Source: an uncultured bacterium
GTDB lineage: Bacteria; DRYD01
Assembly: GCA_937927985.1 (NCBI GenBank)
Contig: CALFWH010000064.1
Location: forward strand, 1 to 6,625
Length of the DNA: 6,625 nucleotides
Reading direction: 5' to 3'
Under the pieces are notes generated by a model. That model did not search any database and was not told the DNA's origin. It saw nothing but the letters and a program-made list of their open reading frames with translations. Positions 6,272 through 6,625 of this stretch are shown in pieces. The stretch's first letter is position 1. Each line of letters begins with the position of its first letter. The position numbers and the translations under genes were made by a program.

Positions 6272-6625
6272 TTTACAAGCTTTCTTATCCTAAACACGTA
6301 AAAAGAGCAATAGATTTATTTAAGGTTTTAGGTAAAAATATAAATCTTTTGATATGGGTTGTTGATGCAAGAATTCCTAATATCACTCTTAAATACCTTA
6401 AGGAATTTATTGAAAGAGTAGAATTTAATAAAAAAATCCTAGTTTTTATTAACAAAATGGATTTGGTTGATAAATTTGATTATCAAGGATTCAAAGATTT
6501 CTTAAAAAATGAATTTCATAATATTAAGTTATTAATTTTTTATGGTAGTAATAAAAATTCTAAGCAACTTTTGAATTATTTGGATTTATTAGCTAAAAAG
6601 GAATTATTTTTAAATTGTATTGTAG
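6268..6625 (+). CDS. YlqF/RbgA-like ribosome-assembly GTPase, 3'-partial
   Basis: The first 119 residues of a circularly permuted GTPase of the YlqF/RbgA/YawG group, which helps mature the 50S ribosomal subunit. The start ATG overlaps the stop of the pseudouridine synthase (ATGA), implying translational coupling. Visible features are VVDARIP at 31-37, characteristic of the group, and the G4 motif NKMD at 62-65 placed before the G1 P-loop, as expected of the permuted order. The N-terminus YPKHVKRAIDLFKVL fits the family's WFPGHM-type opening only loosely: the usual Trp and Gly-His-Met are missing. The P-loop (GxPNVGKS) should come just past the window end, after NCIV. The family usually has about 280 residues, so more than half is missing here. 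Pairing with an rRNA/tRNA-modifying enzyme fits a ribosome-biogenesis operon. YqeH- or EngA-type GTPases are less likely given the DARIP motif. Confidence 0.85.
   Translation, partial: MIYKLSYPKHVKRAIDLFKVLGKNINLLIWVVDARIPNITLKYLKEFIERVEFNKKILVFINKMDLVDKFDYQGFKDFLKNEFHNIKLLIFYGSNKNSKQLLNYLDLLAKKELFLNCIV

Overview
This is an AT-rich (about 30% GC by eye) stretch of a bacterial chromosome with every gene on the + strand. All six coding genes and the one tRNA are of bacterial type. A Sec-pathway SecD, a bacterial OPT-family transporter, a DUF5693 membrane protein, a bacterial RRM protein, an RluA-type pseudouridine synthase and a YlqF/RbgA-type GTPase, together with a tRNA that does not encode CCA, suggest a low-GC bacterium, possibly a deep-branching or candidate lineage. 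The sequence alone does not allow a firm phylum call.

Layout. Positions 2-4907 form a tight membrane-protein operon: secD (5' end cut by the window edge), an OPT-family transporter 1 nt later, and a DUF5693 protein 6 nt later. Positions 4908-5011 are a 104-nt structured leader holding a strong bulged hairpin and the only good Shine-Dalgarno in the window. It precedes a 117-aa RRM RNA-binding protein with an Arg/Ser/Asn/Gly-rich tail (5012-5365). A tRNA-Leu(CAG) follows at 5391-5476. Immediately after it come an RluA-family 23S/tRNA-type pseudouridine synthase (best start TTG 5492) and, overlapping it by 4 nt, the N-terminal part of a circularly permuted YlqF/RbgA-like ribosome-assembly GTPase that runs off the window.

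How the genes fit together. The first block concerns the cell envelope: Sec-dependent export, solute/peptide uptake, and a multi-pass protein of unknown function. The second block concerns RNA and translation: an RNA-binding protein, a tRNA, an rRNA/tRNA modification enzyme and a ribosome-assembly GTPase. The tRNA probably separates the RRM message from the rluA message, because RNase P and tRNA 3' processing would cut on either side of it.

The most interesting part is 4922-5390. The RRM gene is bracketed by a 12-nt perfect (14-bp with two extra Gs) inverted repeat whose right arm ends exactly at the predicted RNase P cleavage site. Just inside the left arm is a 12-bp bulged hairpin with a possible alternative pairing partner next to the ribosome binding site. 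This looks like an RNA-level control element, most simply autoregulation by the RRM protein, but that is inference. The other genes are ordinary family members.
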